Below are positions 36,905 through 47,563 of a DNA stretch of 64,000 nt, piece after piece. Origin of the DNA: Gautieria morchelliformis (lineage: Eukaryota > Basidiomycota > Agaricomycetes > Gomphales > Gomphaceae); assembly GCA_015179125.1 (NCBI GenBank), contig WHVA01000522.1:1-64000 (forward strand), read 5' to 3'. Both the position numbers and the translations under genes were made by a program. The notes under the pieces were generated by a model, which saw only the letters and a list, made by a program, of their open reading frames with translations, made no database searches and had not been told where the DNA came from. How positions within the stretch are numbered: the stretch's first letter is position 1; each line of letters starts with the position of its first letter.

Positions 36905-38335
36905 CACGGTTGAGCAAATGCTGTAGGGACTTTTGTGAAGTATGCCCCATTCTCTGATGTATCTCCATGGCTGATGCGCATATATGTGCTTCGGCACTTG
37001 TGTGTTGTAAGTCAAATCGATATAAGCCATTCAGCTTCGGTGCTTGCATCAATATCCTGCCTTTACGATTGGATATTGTGCATTTCTGATCGGCTATTTG
37101 TGTGTTATAGCCTGCATCATCGCACCGGCCGATTGAGATCAGGGTAACAGCCATTTTGGGCACATAGAATGTATCCTTCAATGTGATCTTCACAGTCTTA
37201 TCTCCATTATATTAGATAGCACAAGTGAGCCTGAACCGAAGGCATCAAAAGTGCCTTTGTTGGCTGCACGAATTGTGCAAGGTTGTGAGAATGGACTGTA
37301 ATCCCTCAGTAAATTCTTGTGAGGGGTCATATGCGTGGTCGTTCCAGTGTCGAGGATAACAACAGTGTCCAAGGATAGACTACTCAAATTGGAGCAGTCA
37401 AAATTGGTGAAAGCGGCTGGACTACCACTCTCATCCTCCTCAGAAGACACTTCTTCGGCAACATTCGCCTTGGCTTTGCCCTTCTTCTTTTTGGCTTTGG
37501 CTTTCTTTTTCTGACGTGGCCCCTGGCCTTCTTTACCACCTCCTTTAGCCCAGCAACTCTTGATAGCATGTCCAGGCTTGTGGCAATTAGTGCATGTAGG
37601 CACCTTCGGGTCTTTCCGGCCCTTCTTCCCTTTCGTAGATGAACCAATAAATGCCTGCTCTTGTGAAATATTAAGGGTCTTTCTCCTGTCATATTGAGCC
37701 TTTAGTACTCTGATAATATCATCAGGCACTAAGGGCATTCCACATTCTTCGAGCGACGTGGTAAGGGCATTCATAACTGCCTCATAGGAGGGTGGAAGTG
37801 ACGCAAGGATGATATCTGTGAACTCTCCTTCAGAAATTCTGGCTCCCATCTCATTAAGACGAGCATAGAGGTCTTGGGCCTTGTCCAAGTGATCTCTCAA
37901 GTCTCCATCCTCAGGACACCTCATACTGTGAAGTTGTCTCTGTAGGTTGGTGAGGACCATCTTGGGCTTTTTGGTCATCTCATTGACCAATGCATCCCAG
38001 ACTTCTTTTGCTGTATGCTTCTTCTGTAGCATCAGAGCTAGTGACTCTGACACTGAGATGATTATTTGGGTTTTTGCCTGTCCTTCTCTGGCAAGATACT
38101 TCTCCAGCTTCTCCTCAGCCTTCTCTATCTGAGTTTCCTCAGCTTCTGTAAGAATATGGCCTGGGGGCATGACTGGAGGATCAGGAGGTCGAATGGCTCT
38201 CCCTTCTATATGCCTGAGTAGATTTTTGGACTCAAAATAACTTGTGAGAGTAGCTCGCCACAGAGGCCAATTACTTCCATCTGTTGCAAGCTTCTCCACA
38301 CCCAAAAACTTCTGCAAAGTGTCTGTGGGGCCCAT
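36905..38335 (-). pseudogene. Element C gag, protease and pre-integrase region
   Basis: The frame 38335-37190 (381 codons) starts just inside the 5' LTR with a copia Gag (LATDGSNWPLWRATL), a CCHC knuckle CTNCHKPGHAIKSC, and the protease site LDTGTTTHMT. A frameshift near 37.19 kb leads to 37193-36910 with the pre-integrase motif IHQRMGHTSQKSLQHLL, where the nested LTR enters. The gag frame itself is intact. Confidence 0.88.
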
Positions 38336-38341
38336 AACCCT
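38324..38341 (-). other. Primer-binding site of element C (half tRNA-iMet type)
   Basis: Minus strand: one A after the LTR end CTAACA, then GGGTTATGGGCCCC, complementary to the initiator tRNA-Met anticodon arm. Same core as in elements A and D. Confidence 0.8.
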
Positions 38342-38771
38342 TGTTAGAAACTCGGGGCTATGGCAGGGAAGGTTTGGTAGAGCTCTTAGAAAGCTAGAAT
38401 CAAATTCACTACATGATTTTCAGTCAACATGCTATGAAAATATAAAGAATGCTACTCGCCTCTCTCAGTGAATTTATTGTCACTGAGAGAGGAGTACTAT
38501 CCTGTCTCAGAAGGCATATACATGCACCCGGCCCTTTAGCGCTCAAGAGCTCGCACATCGAAGTCATTTCAAACTCCGCTGGGTGCAGCCGCTTGTGAAA
38601 ATAGAGATAACAAAATGAAATGGAGAGGTAGGGAGTGACTGGAAAATTTCGAAAATAATCAGAGAAGTGAGTGCATGGTACAAGAACAATGTGAGAAGAG
38701 ATTGAAACACCATACAATAAATCGAACATATTATGCTTGATTTTGGTGCAGGAGCATAAATGCACCCAACA
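38342..38771 (-). repeat. 5' LTR of element C (430 bp)
   Basis: Plus orientation TGTTAGAAACTC to GCACCCAACA. Contains the 12-bp perfect stem CTCTCTCAGTGA / TCACTGAGAGAG with an 8-nt loop. Followed by target duplication TTAAT. Confidence 0.92.
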
Positions 38772-39289
38772 TTAATTTACCAGAGATCATCCTCCCCGCC
38801 ATGGGAAAGAGAGAAACGAAAAGCATAAAGAAATGGTCAGACTTTGATGATTCCGATTCTGATTATGAGTGCTCTTTTAATTATGTAGCGTGGTATACTT
38901 GGAAGATGAGGACGCCTGACGCAGCAGGAGAATAGCGAAGTTGCCCAAAAGGCGGACATCTACCGTTCTGGCTTAGGGAATGATGGTTTATGCACAGAAA
39001 TAAATTTCTACGTGAACTGCATATTCCGTTTGCCGGACTCCAGGTGGGCGTCAAGTTTGATACTACAGGTATTCCGCATTTTACTTGCACCAATGTCTGT
39101 CCTCTGGTCACGACAAGAGCCGAAACCCTGTGAGTCGTCGCGATGCCGATTTGAACAAGTGATATCAAATCACTGATCTGAAATTATGGTTCTCACTAAC
39201 CATGATCGAGTGCACGATAGACAAGATAACTGCATACATGCAGGGTGAGCCCCCGCTGTGAATTTGATGTTCAATATATACCTGACACC

Positions 39290-41450
39290 AGTAGCTCGAC
39301 ATGGTTTAGTCACGCCACGATATATATCTGGTCTAATTTCTCCTTGAACATATCTTCGACTGCTCTTCGCCGGATGTTACCTTTTGTCTGGATTCAAAAA
39401 GGAAGTCATATTCTGGAATGTAAGATTAAATTCGGAAACATACATCTGTTCGAGGCGGAGTTCCTCGATTAACGACGATGATCAGGTTTATATCCGTGAT
39501 GCGTTCGTGGATATAGCGTCGCGCATGAAAGTCCTGCGTCTTCTCAAGGATATCTGCTCTGATTTTAGCATGGTCCATATCATCCTTCGCTGGTTCAACA
39601 AAAAGCGCGGGGGAAGGGCGCCCACTGCCAACAACGACACAGTCCCCAATGAGCTCAGAACATGTAGTTCGCACATGATCTTCTATAGACCTGCAAGGGT
39701 ATCATCGGTAGGATTGTCATCCTTAAGAATGATCCTTCTGGAGAATAAGCGTACTTGGTGTCACAGCGCACAGAGTGTGCACATTTGATCCAATCATCAT
39801 CACGTCCTTATAGACGAAGCATCCAGGAGATACCTCTTCGAAAAGGTCGCCCGTGTGGAAATGACCATCAGTAGCGGAACGAAAAGACGAATCTGGACAA
39901 TCTCCAGAATTCGACAAGATGACCAGTTCCGACATTGCATTCGTGACGTCGGGGTCGCCCTTCGGTGAAGGACGATGGATAGGTAAGAAGGCACAGGAGA
40001 CATCCTGCAGCGGGCGAAGATAACGCGCGTCCCTACCGTGTCCGCCAATAGACAACATCATTGGACCACATTCGGTACTACCGAATTCGTTCTACTTAGC
40101 GCATATGAGGCCTGTGCGCGTGGTGCAACGGAGACTAACGACTAACCCTCATCAAAATACCACTATTGGACGCCCAATTCTCCTCTTCCGGGCCGAGACA
40201 CGCCCCGCATACATAACCTCGTCGAGGGATTGGAGAAGGCTAAGGAGTCTGGGATTGGTATAAGAATTTCTGAGATGCTTCTCCAGAAAGGAGGAGAATT
40301 GAGTAAGCCGGTTGAGACCGCATCGATCTACCATATCAAAGAGCTCTTCCGACGAGAATGCGATTTGAGTTGGCTGGATTGTGCACGCTCCATGCTGAAG
40401 AAATCCTATAAGCCCTAGATATTATGGAGGGTAAAGATCACATTCAATTGTCAGAATCCTGAATGTATCTCACTGGATGTCTGGCCCACGTGGCATATGG
40501 AACCAAGCCATGTCGTGACGTCCTGGTTTTTCGAGTCTCTAGGTTTGCAAACCTGTTCACCTTTGCGGACGAGAGTGTCCAGCCACCTGCGACTGCAGGG
40601 AACGAGCTTGGGACTACCCGACGTTGAACCACTGGTGTGAAAAACAAAGACAGGCTCGTCATCACCGATCATGAGCTGTGGTGGCAGCAATGGTTTGTGG
40701 GATATCTTGGGACATGGTTGACATCAGCAGGCTCGTATAAAGGGACAGGGCTATTATCCAAGTTAGCCTCGAAGGATGGATCGTAAATTAGAGCTGTTGC
40801 ATTGGCCTTGGTGAGCAGTTCAAATACGACGGCGGGTTGGGAAGTTTGATGCTAATAGCTGTGGTACGTATCCCGCCTTTGAGACACCATATATCTGAAC
40901 TACGTCGGAATAAGACAATCCCGACAACCTTTGGAAAATCAACAAGATCAAAGTATATGCGGTTTCTTTTATTTAGGACTCACCATAAGCCCACGACAGC
41001 TCTTGCTGGATATTTGCAGCACTCAGCGTGTGCGACCAGTATTCAGAAACCCGATCGACGTCGCCATAGAATCGCTGGTAGGTTATGATGTCCCAACTGT
41101 CTATCTTCCTGCGGTTTTTGGGGGATCCTGAAAGCTGGAGAAGAGGAGAAAAGGCGGGCACTCCTTTCTAACACAGTCGATGGGATTCATGGGAACTAAA
41201 AGTGGTGTGGCCCATGATGATTGGGGAAGGGCTTTGACTGGGAGAGGGAATGAATGTTGGAAACAGGCGCAGTAGCTAGAGACGAAGGAGCTAGCGAAAT
41301 GGTGAGTCTCCACACGTCTCCCGATACTTATACACAACGGTACGTACCTCAGTGAATGGACAACTCATCAAGGTACAACTCTTGTCACGTATACCTGTGT
41401 CGAATGCACTATTCCCATGTTCGTCCGGTGCGTCCGGCGCAAGCCTGCGT
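39290..41450. repeat. Segmental duplication, copy 1
   Basis: About 2.15 kb aligns in direct orientation with 44627-46787, covering an adenylation-domain gene plus its upstream region (shared end ...CAGTGAATGGACAACTCATC...). Copy 1 carries most of the indels. Confidence 0.9.
39298..41220 (-). pseudogene. Broken NRPS-like adenylation-domain gene (copy 1)
   Basis: Same gene as 44649-46552 but with several frame-destroying differences: an extra ~10 bp near 41.18 kb in the first exon, indels near 41.11 kb, one missing G near 41.01 kb after SAANI, and changes near 40.83 kb and 40.70 kb. It still shows the ATP-binding signature HTSGSTSGSPKLVPCSRR (about 40.6 kb) and HTGDLFEEVSPGCFVYK (about 39.85 kb). 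It has a 12-bp in-frame addition relative to copy 2 near 39.97 kb. It most likely makes no enzyme. Confidence 0.85.
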
Positions 41451-41829
41451 TTTACACTTACCGATACTAAATCCCAACAATGAATTGGGAGCCAAAATGA
41501 AACTTTCACTAATACATTACGGGGCAGGCAACCGACGCCGGTTGTATTTAGACCGTATAGCCGGGTGTAAAATACATGTACAACCTGCTGTATACACGCG
41601 CGCTTACACCAAACCTGCATTTGCCTACGGTGCACATGCCCTGTAGGACGTCGGAGAGGGCGGGAGGGGCGTCGCGTCGTCGGTGGGCCCGAGGATGGGG
41701 TGGGGCGGGCGCGTATGAGGCCGCGGCCTCGGCTCAGGCTTGTCGCCAGGAAGCCCGGCCAACGGCTTTTGGCTGCTCAGGCCGCGGCCTGGGCTGGGCC
41801 GTGCCCACGTAATCCCACGAACGGTGCAG
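41451..41829. other. GC-rich spacer, no gene
   Basis: Leads from the duplicated block into the hairpin array. Open frames here are artefacts of GC richness. Confidence 0.45.
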
Positions 41830-42155
41830 ACACGCCGGACCCGGCTTCACTGCACACGCACCATCCGCCGCCTCGCAGTACAGTGCAGGTGCACATGCAC
41901 CGTCCACCCAGCTACGGTTCGCACCCACCGTAAGCGGCTTCCACGTACGGTGCACAGGCGCCGTACTTCGCCTCCACATACGGTGCACACGCACCCAAGC
42001 CAGGCCCCACGTATGGCACCATCCACCGCCTCCAGCTCCGGTGCACACGCGCCGTAAGCGGCTTCCATGCATGGTGCACATGCACCATCCCCCGCCTCCA
42101 CGCGGTGCACACGCACCGGCCTGGGCCGGACTCGGCCTCCCCAGACGGTGCCCAT
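41830..42155. repeat. Array of about nine degenerate ~33-bp hairpin repeats
   Basis: The unit is approximately TACGGTGCACACGCACCGTA followed by AGCGGCTTCCACG. The first 20 bases form a stem of eight pairs (TACGGTGC/GCACCGTA) with loop ACAC. Recognisable units start near 41847, 41880, 41923, 41955, 41985, 42032, 42067 and 42098, with one short unit near 42010. A minus-strand frame reads part of it as an 11-residue repeat containing YGACAP, but frame is lost between units, so coding is unlikely. Confidence 0.75.
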
Positions 42156-42355
42156 TAGTGATCGGCAAAGTCCGGCTCATACACCGGGGCTATAGCGCAC
42201 ACCGCTCAAAACCGACAACTCGGTCGTAGGGGAGACGCGGATTGAATCTCATCCCAGGGAAACTTTTTTCTATGCTGCTCCTGGTGTTGGGTGAAAGCAA
42301 AACAATAGATTGCTTGTTGAAGCTGCTCTCATGCATGCCTAGGGCTGCACACCAT

Positions 42356-42484
42356 CCGTATTACGGCTATGGCTGTATAATGTACGGCAAGTTGACGGAT
42401 ACGGCAGACCATATACCGTCCATATGATCGACACCTCACCCCCTCTGACGGTACGGTACGGGTACCGTACTGTCCGTATTACGG
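42356..42484. repeat. TACGG/CCGTA cluster 1
   Basis: By my count TACGG occurs at 42362, 42383, 42400, 42452, 42457 and 42480, and CCGTA at 42356, 42465 and 42474. That is nine in 129 bp against well under one expected. The centre, ACGGTACGGTACGGGTACCG, is close to palindromic. Confidence 0.7.
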
Positions 42485-42749
42485 TTGACGGATCCATAGG
42501 GCTGATCTATTATAGCTCAGCCTAAACTTAGATCATTCACCGGCTTCCTTACTGCACACGACTGGCGGCAAAGCTAAAATATTGATAATATCACACCCAG
42601 CTGCTCGCTACGGTGTGCGCGCGCGCGGCAGAATGTCAGCAGGGGTGAACGGGAGTGTGAGCACCACGTAAATCCTACTAGCAGTAGCGCCCGTCGGCCG
42701 ATGTATTTTGGGCTCGGCTACAAGGTTTTCGGGGTTTGCCGAATGCATG

Positions 42750-42895
42750 CCGTATACGCCGTACACGGCCGTATTTTTACGGTATCATACGGCGTCAAAC
42801 CGTACCGTATACCGTACCATCAGCAGCGCACCCAGACCCTTGACGGTACGGGTGCCGTGGCCGTAACATGGCACCGTACAGCCGTGGTTGTACGG
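42750..42895. repeat. TACGG/CCGTA cluster 2
   Basis: By my count CCGTA occurs at 42750, 42759, 42769, 42800, 42805, 42812, 42861 and 42874, and TACGG at 42778, 42788, 42847 and 42891, twelve in 146 bp. The orientation bias is opposite to cluster 1, which lies 266 bp to the left. Confidence 0.7.
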
Positions 42896-42979
42896 CACAG
42901 TGTGCAGCCCCATGTGAGCGAAAGTGGAGAGCCAGTGGCTTGGGAAGTTGAGTGCCAGAATGTGCCCAAAGGAGGAGGG

Positions 42980-43610
42980 GTTGAAGAAGTTGGGACATGA
43001 TGTAGAGTGGGGACATGAAGTTGGGGACACAAGGTTGAATGGGACATGCAGCCAGGATGCTGAGTCTGTCAAGGGAACCCCTTTCCAAAGCTGTTCCTGA
43101 GCTCAGCCCCAGTCCGGGTCTGAGCATGCCCAGAGTCCCTGACTTGTTCCCAATTCCACCTGAGTCCTGAAGCTGAGATCTAGGGCCCTCAGTCTTGGCT
43201 TCTGTCCTTGAGTGGTGTCAGAGTCACATGCATGGCGAACACATTAGGTGATTGCCATGGAGGGCAGGGTTGGGGTCGCTTGAGAAGCGAGTACCCCTGG
43301 AGATGTGAAGCAGTGTGTGATGGCGTGAGTATATAGTCAGTGTGCTGGCAGAAAGGGTCTCCATCCTTTCCTCTTTGGATCCCTCTCTGTCAGGTAATCC
43401 TGGTGTCATATAGATAGTCATTAATCCATCCTTTGGATCCCTCTCTGGCAGACTACATGATTTCCACTGTCTGAGGAGCATTGCCCTTACAGAGTCAAGC
43501 AGGGCTACAAGGCCAAATGGTGATGGGAAGTCAGGACATGGAGTCGGGACACAATGTTGAAAGGGGACATAGGGTTGGGACCACAATCAAGTGAGAACAT
43601 AAGGTTGAAG
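42980..43610. repeat. GGGACAT-type short repeats flanking a 0.45-kb spacer
   Basis: About 42980-43050 and 43528-43610 both consist of imperfect units like GGGGACATGAAGTTG. The spacer also has an internal direct repeat, TTTGGATCCCTCTCTG, at about 43375 and 43430. No coding support until the copia fragment that follows. Confidence 0.5.
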
Positions 43611-43967
43611 AAGCACGCCATCATCACACTTTTGACTACAGAAGCCAGATACATCGCTGCAACACATGCAGTGAAGGAAAAACTATGGCTGCACATGTTC
43701 TTGGCTGACATCACGCAGCCACTGGTGAAGCCAATCACTATCCACCTTGACAATGTCTCCGCCATTTCAATTAGGAAGAATGACTATCACCCATGCATGA
43801 AGCACATAGATATTCGATACCACTTCATACACCATGCCGTCCAGGACGGACTCATTCATGTTGACTATGTCCCAACACCAGACATGGCTTCTGACATATT
43901 TACCAAAGCCCTCTCCCGACACAAAGTCTTACACCTGAATAGCCTCATTGGGCTGCGTTCAGCTTAA
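43608..43967 (+). pseudogene. Copia RNase H fragment (element B)
   Basis: Only the C-terminal RNase H part of a copia polyprotein remains: LTTEARYIAATHAVKEKLW, IHLDNVSAISI, MKHIDIRYHFIHHAV, DYVPTPDMASDIFTKAL, ending at a natural stop. The 5' 4 kb is missing. It ends directly before a polypurine tract AAGGGGGAG and a 3' LTR, so this is the 3' end of a truncated copy. Confidence 0.88.
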
Positions 43968-43974
43968 GGGGGAG

Positions 43975-44278
43975 TATTGGGTATGGTACTATTGGTAAGT
44001 GTAGAACACAGCAGGGCCGCACCTGGCACGACTGGACAATTAGACTAGGGAACATTAATAGCTTCGGTCTTGCATGACTGAAGCAGGTATATAGATCAGA
44101 CGTTCAGTTAGTTGTACCTCAGTGCAGTGAAGCACCTGTTCACCGAGGTACGTACCGTATGCATCCAGATGCAGGACACTTATCTCTGTGTATAGCACCT
44201 TTGTCTTAGGTAGATATACATGCAGGCTAAATGAAGCATCTGTCCCTTGTCTTAGACTACTGCACATAACCGTCAACA
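43975..44278 (+). repeat. 3' LTR of truncated copia fragment B
   Basis: 304 bp from TATTGGGTATGG (ancestral TGTTG probably mutated) to CCGTCAACA, immediately after the polypurine tract. Contains TATATAGAT-like sequence near 44089. No partner LTR or target duplication in the window. Confidence 0.7.
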
Positions 44279-44448
44279 ATTGCTGATGTTTCTCCTGAAG
44301 AAGCTATGGAAGTCAGCGATGATGAAGACCACCCACCTCTCATAGCACCAGTGCAAGCCTTGCAGGCTGTAAGGGAGCTGCGGTGCTATGCTCTAGCTCA
44401 CAGTGGTCCAAAATGGGATGAGGCAGCCCAGCTGCTTCCCAAATGGAT
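44279..44448 (+). pseudogene. Possible transposase C-terminal tail
   Basis: Starting right after the LTR, a frame of about 55 codons reads DVSPEEAMEVSDDED, then ALQAVRELRCYALAH and LLPKWM before a stop. An acidic stretch followed by an amphipathic helix is how some pogo/Tc1-like transposases end, but nothing catalytic is present. Low confidence. Confidence 0.25.
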
Positions 44449-44626
44449 GTGAGTTCTGTGCCAACAGTGAGAGGAGGCACTTATGGAATCAACCCTAGAT
44501 TCATTTATCACTCCTGTTGTTTAGAACAGTCCAGAGAATATTTTAGACAATTTTTATAAATTTTTTTGGCATAATTCAACATGTTTTGACACCCTTTCTG
44601 TGATAATGCATTATTGGGGCTCCAAC

Positions 44627-46787
44627 TGAGTAACTCGACATAGTTTAGTCACGCCGCCATATATATTTTATATATTTGGTCCAATTTCTCCTTGAACATC
44701 TCTTCGACTGCTCTTCGCCGGATGTTACCTTTTGTCTGGATTAAACAAGGCAGTCATATTCTGGACTGTAAGATTAAATTCGGAAACATACATCTGTTCG
44801 AGGCAGGGTCCCTCGATTAACGACGAGGATCAGGTTTGTATCCGTGATGCGTTCGTGGATTAAGCGCCGGGCATGAAAATCCTGCGTCTTCTCAAGGATA
44901 TCTGCTCTGATTTTAGCATGGTCCATATCATCCTTCGCTGGTTCAACAAAAAGTGCGGGTGAAGGGCGCCCACTTCCAACAACGACACAGTCCCCAATGA
45001 GCTCAGAACATGTAGTTCGCACATGATCTTCTATAGACCTGCAAGGGTATCATCGGTAGGATTGTCATCCTTAAGAATGATACTTCTGGGGAATACACGT
45101 ACTTGGTGTCGCAACGCGCAGTGTTTTCACATTTGATCCAATCATCATTACGTCCTTTATAGACGAAGCATCCAGGAGATACCTCTTCGAAAAGGTCGCC
45201 CGTGTGGAAATGACCATCAGTAGCGGAACGAAAAGACGAATCTGGACAATCTCCAGAATTCGACAAGATGACCAGTTCCGACATTGCATTCGTGACACCG
45301 GGGTCGCCCTTATGGATAGGCAAGAAGGCACAGGAGACATCCTGTAGCAGGCGAAGATAACGCGCGTCCCTACCGCGTCCGCCAACAGACCACATTGTTG
45401 CACCACATTCGGTACTACCGAATAGGTTCTACTCAGCGTATATGAGGCCTGTGTGCGTGGTGCAACGGAGACTAAAGACTAACCCTCATCAAAATACCAT
45501 TATTGTACGCCCAATCGTCCTCTTCCGCGCCGAGACACGCCCCGCCATACAGAACCTCGTCAAGGGACTGGAGAAGGCTAAGGAGTTTGGGATTGGTATA
45601 AGAATTTCTGAGATGCTTCTCCAGAAAGGGGGTGAATTGATTAAGCCGGTTGAGACCGCATCGATCTACCATATCAAAGAGCTCTTCCGACGAGAACGCG
45701 ATTTGAGTTGGCTGGATTGTGCACGCTCCATGCTGAAGAAATCCTAAAAGCACTAGATGGTATGGAGGGTAAAGATCACAGTCAATTGAAATAATTCTGA
45801 ATGTATCTCACTGAATGCCTGCCCCAAGTGGCATATGGAACCCATACATGTCGTGACGTCCTGGTTTTTCGAGTCTCTAGGTTTGCAAACCTGTTCACCT
45901 TTGCGGACGAGAGTGTCCAGCCACCTGCGACTGCAGGGAACGAGCTTGGGAATACCCGAAGTTGAACCACTGGTGTGATAAACAAAGACAGGCTCGTCAT
46001 CGTCGATGATGAGCTGTGGTGGCAGCAATGGTTTGTGAAATATTTTGAGGACACGGTTGACATCGGCAGGCTCGTATAAAGGGACAGGGCTATTATCCAA
46101 GTTAGCCTCGAAGGATGGATCGTAAATTAGGGCTGTTGCATTGGCCTTGGTGAGCAGTTCAAATACGGCGCGGGGATTGGGAAGTCTGAAGCTAAATAGC
46201 TGTGGTACGTATCCCGCCTTTGAGACACCATATATCTGAACTACGTCGGAATAAGACAATCCCGACAACCTTTGGAAAATCAACAAGATCAAAGTATATG
46301 CGATTTCTTTTACTTTAAGCCTCACCATAAGCCCACGACAGCTCTTGCTGGGATATTTGCAGCACTCAGCGTGTGCGACCAGTATTCAGAAACCCGATTG
46401 ACGTCGTCATAGAATCGCTGGTAGGTTATGATGTCCCAACTGTCTACCTTCCCTGCGGTTTTCTGGGGGATCCTGAAAGCTGGAGAAGAGGAGAAAAGGC
46501 GGGCACTCCTTTCTAACACAGTCAGATGGGAACTAAAGGTGGTGTGGCCCATGATGATTGGAAGGGCTTTGACTGGGAGAGGGAATGAATGTTGGAAATG
46601 GGCGCGGTAGCTAAGGAGCTAGCGAAATGGTGAGTCTCCACACGTCTCCCGATAATTATACACAACGGTACGTACCTCAGTGAATGGACAACTCATCGAG
46701 GTACGACTCTCAGGCTTGTCAGATATACCTGTGTCGAACGCACTATTCCATGTTCGTCCCGGGCCGGTGCGTCCGACGCAAGCCTAA
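44627..46787. repeat. Segmental duplication, copy 2
   Basis: Direct repeat of 39290-41450; keeps an open gene. The 3.2 kb between the copies holds the hairpin array, TACGG clusters and copia fragment B. Confidence 0.9.
44649..46552 (-). CDS. NRPS-like adenylate-forming enzyme, adenylation domain only (copy 2)
   Basis: Enzymes of this group activate a carboxylic or amino acid as the acyl-AMP. Predicted six exons give about 530 residues. Motifs in order: SWDIITYQRFYDDV near the start; GVSKAGYVPQLFSFRLPN; the P-loop-like YHTSGSTSGIPKL (about 46.0 kb); GACTIQPTQIAFSSEEL; NLFGSTECGATMW (about 45.4 kb); HTGDLFEEV and GRNDDWIK (about 45.15-45.2 kb); ELIGDCVVVGSGRP; and the C-terminal TKGNIRRRAVEEMF with the catalytic Lys. 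The protein stops a few residues later, so no carrier or reductase domain follows; copy 1 ends the same way, so the shared ancestor was already adenylation-only. Donors include GTGAGG, GTGAGA, GTTAGT and GTATGT. Start chosen at ATG 46552. Confidence 0.8.
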
Positions 46788-47563
46788 ATATGAAGGGAAG
46801 CCAATAATACTTAAGTACTTATGTTCTAAGTATGTACTAATACTAGTCATTCGGAAAATCGCGAAAACCTTCCGCCTGTCATCTCCCCACAGATGGATCT
46901 CGGGTTCCTGCGCTTAGTCAGCTGTGAGCTACGTACTAGTATATGGAGAATGGGGATACTTTGAGGAATGCGAACCTGTTTCGGTGGGTGGTGGCGAGAA
47001 AAGTATAGGAAAAGTCCGTTCAGGGTATGAACGTCAACGATCATAAACCAAAAGATAGCGAACGCGATGGGAAATAACGAGAAGCAGTTGCCAGGCAGAC
47101 GTAGAGCGAAGAGATATCGGGCGAATGATGCAGTGATATGTTAGATTGTTAATATGTACAGTAGGGCAAGGGAGGTCTTGATCAGTGATGCTAGAAAGAG
47201 GGCAAAAGAATTTGTAAGAACACGTACAGCCGTCTTTGCGTAGAGAGCATGGAACTGTAGAAATTGTCAAAGGAGACATTTATACACTTCAAGACACGGA
47301 TGACATGGCTTGCTATAATATGCGGAGAAAGCCAAAGGACAGGATCTGAAGCTTGAAGCCTGGACAGGGCTTCAAAAGACGTCACAAAGGAGCGGTGTCC
47401 GCCAACAGGTCGGCCCCACGCGATCGTTTCGGGAACATTTTTCGAGCGATGACGCACTTCAAAATTAAGCATGAGGACCATGCTGCCTCGTTTCCACCTG
47501 CTTCCACACCTTCCTCGGCTAGCTTGTTACACGCGCCACGCCCAGCAGGGCTGACTATCTACG
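46788..47563. other. No gene recognised
   Basis: Short frames on both strands without motifs. Confidence 0.4.

Larger units (their letters stand above)
32062..38771 (-). mobile_element. Ty1/copia LTR retrotransposon C, degenerate, with two nested LTRs
   Basis: Bounded by LTRs at 32062-32440 (3', minus strand) and 38342-38771 (5'), with target duplication TTAAT on both sides. The minus strand carries gag, protease, pre-integrase, integrase, reverse transcriptase and RNase H in copia order but broken into at least seven frames. A 1,031-bp solo LTR of another family splits pre-integrase from integrase, and an oppositely oriented 430-bp LTR of its own family splits reverse transcriptase from RNase H. 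LTR pair divergence is about five substitutions plus a 51-bp deletion by eye. Confidence 0.93.
31885..38935 (+). pseudogene. Possible host reading frame interrupted by copia element C
   Basis: An open frame starts at ATG 31885 and runs 59 codons to the target duplication TTAAT (32057-32061), where element C begins. Beyond the element, after the second TTAAT (38772-38776), the same frame resumes at 38777 and stays open for 52 more codons to TAG at 38933-38935, with a charged tail (KKWSDFDDSDSDYE). Removing the element and one duplication copy therefore leaves one 111-codon frame. I do not recognise the protein, and a chance open frame of this length is possible, so whether it was a real gene is inference. 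Confidence 0.4.

Noticed and set aside
41734-42180. 148-codon minus-strand frame with Gly/Ala/Cys repeats as a structural protein gene
   Set aside because: It spans the hairpin array; the repeat changes frame between units and both strands are open because of GC richness.
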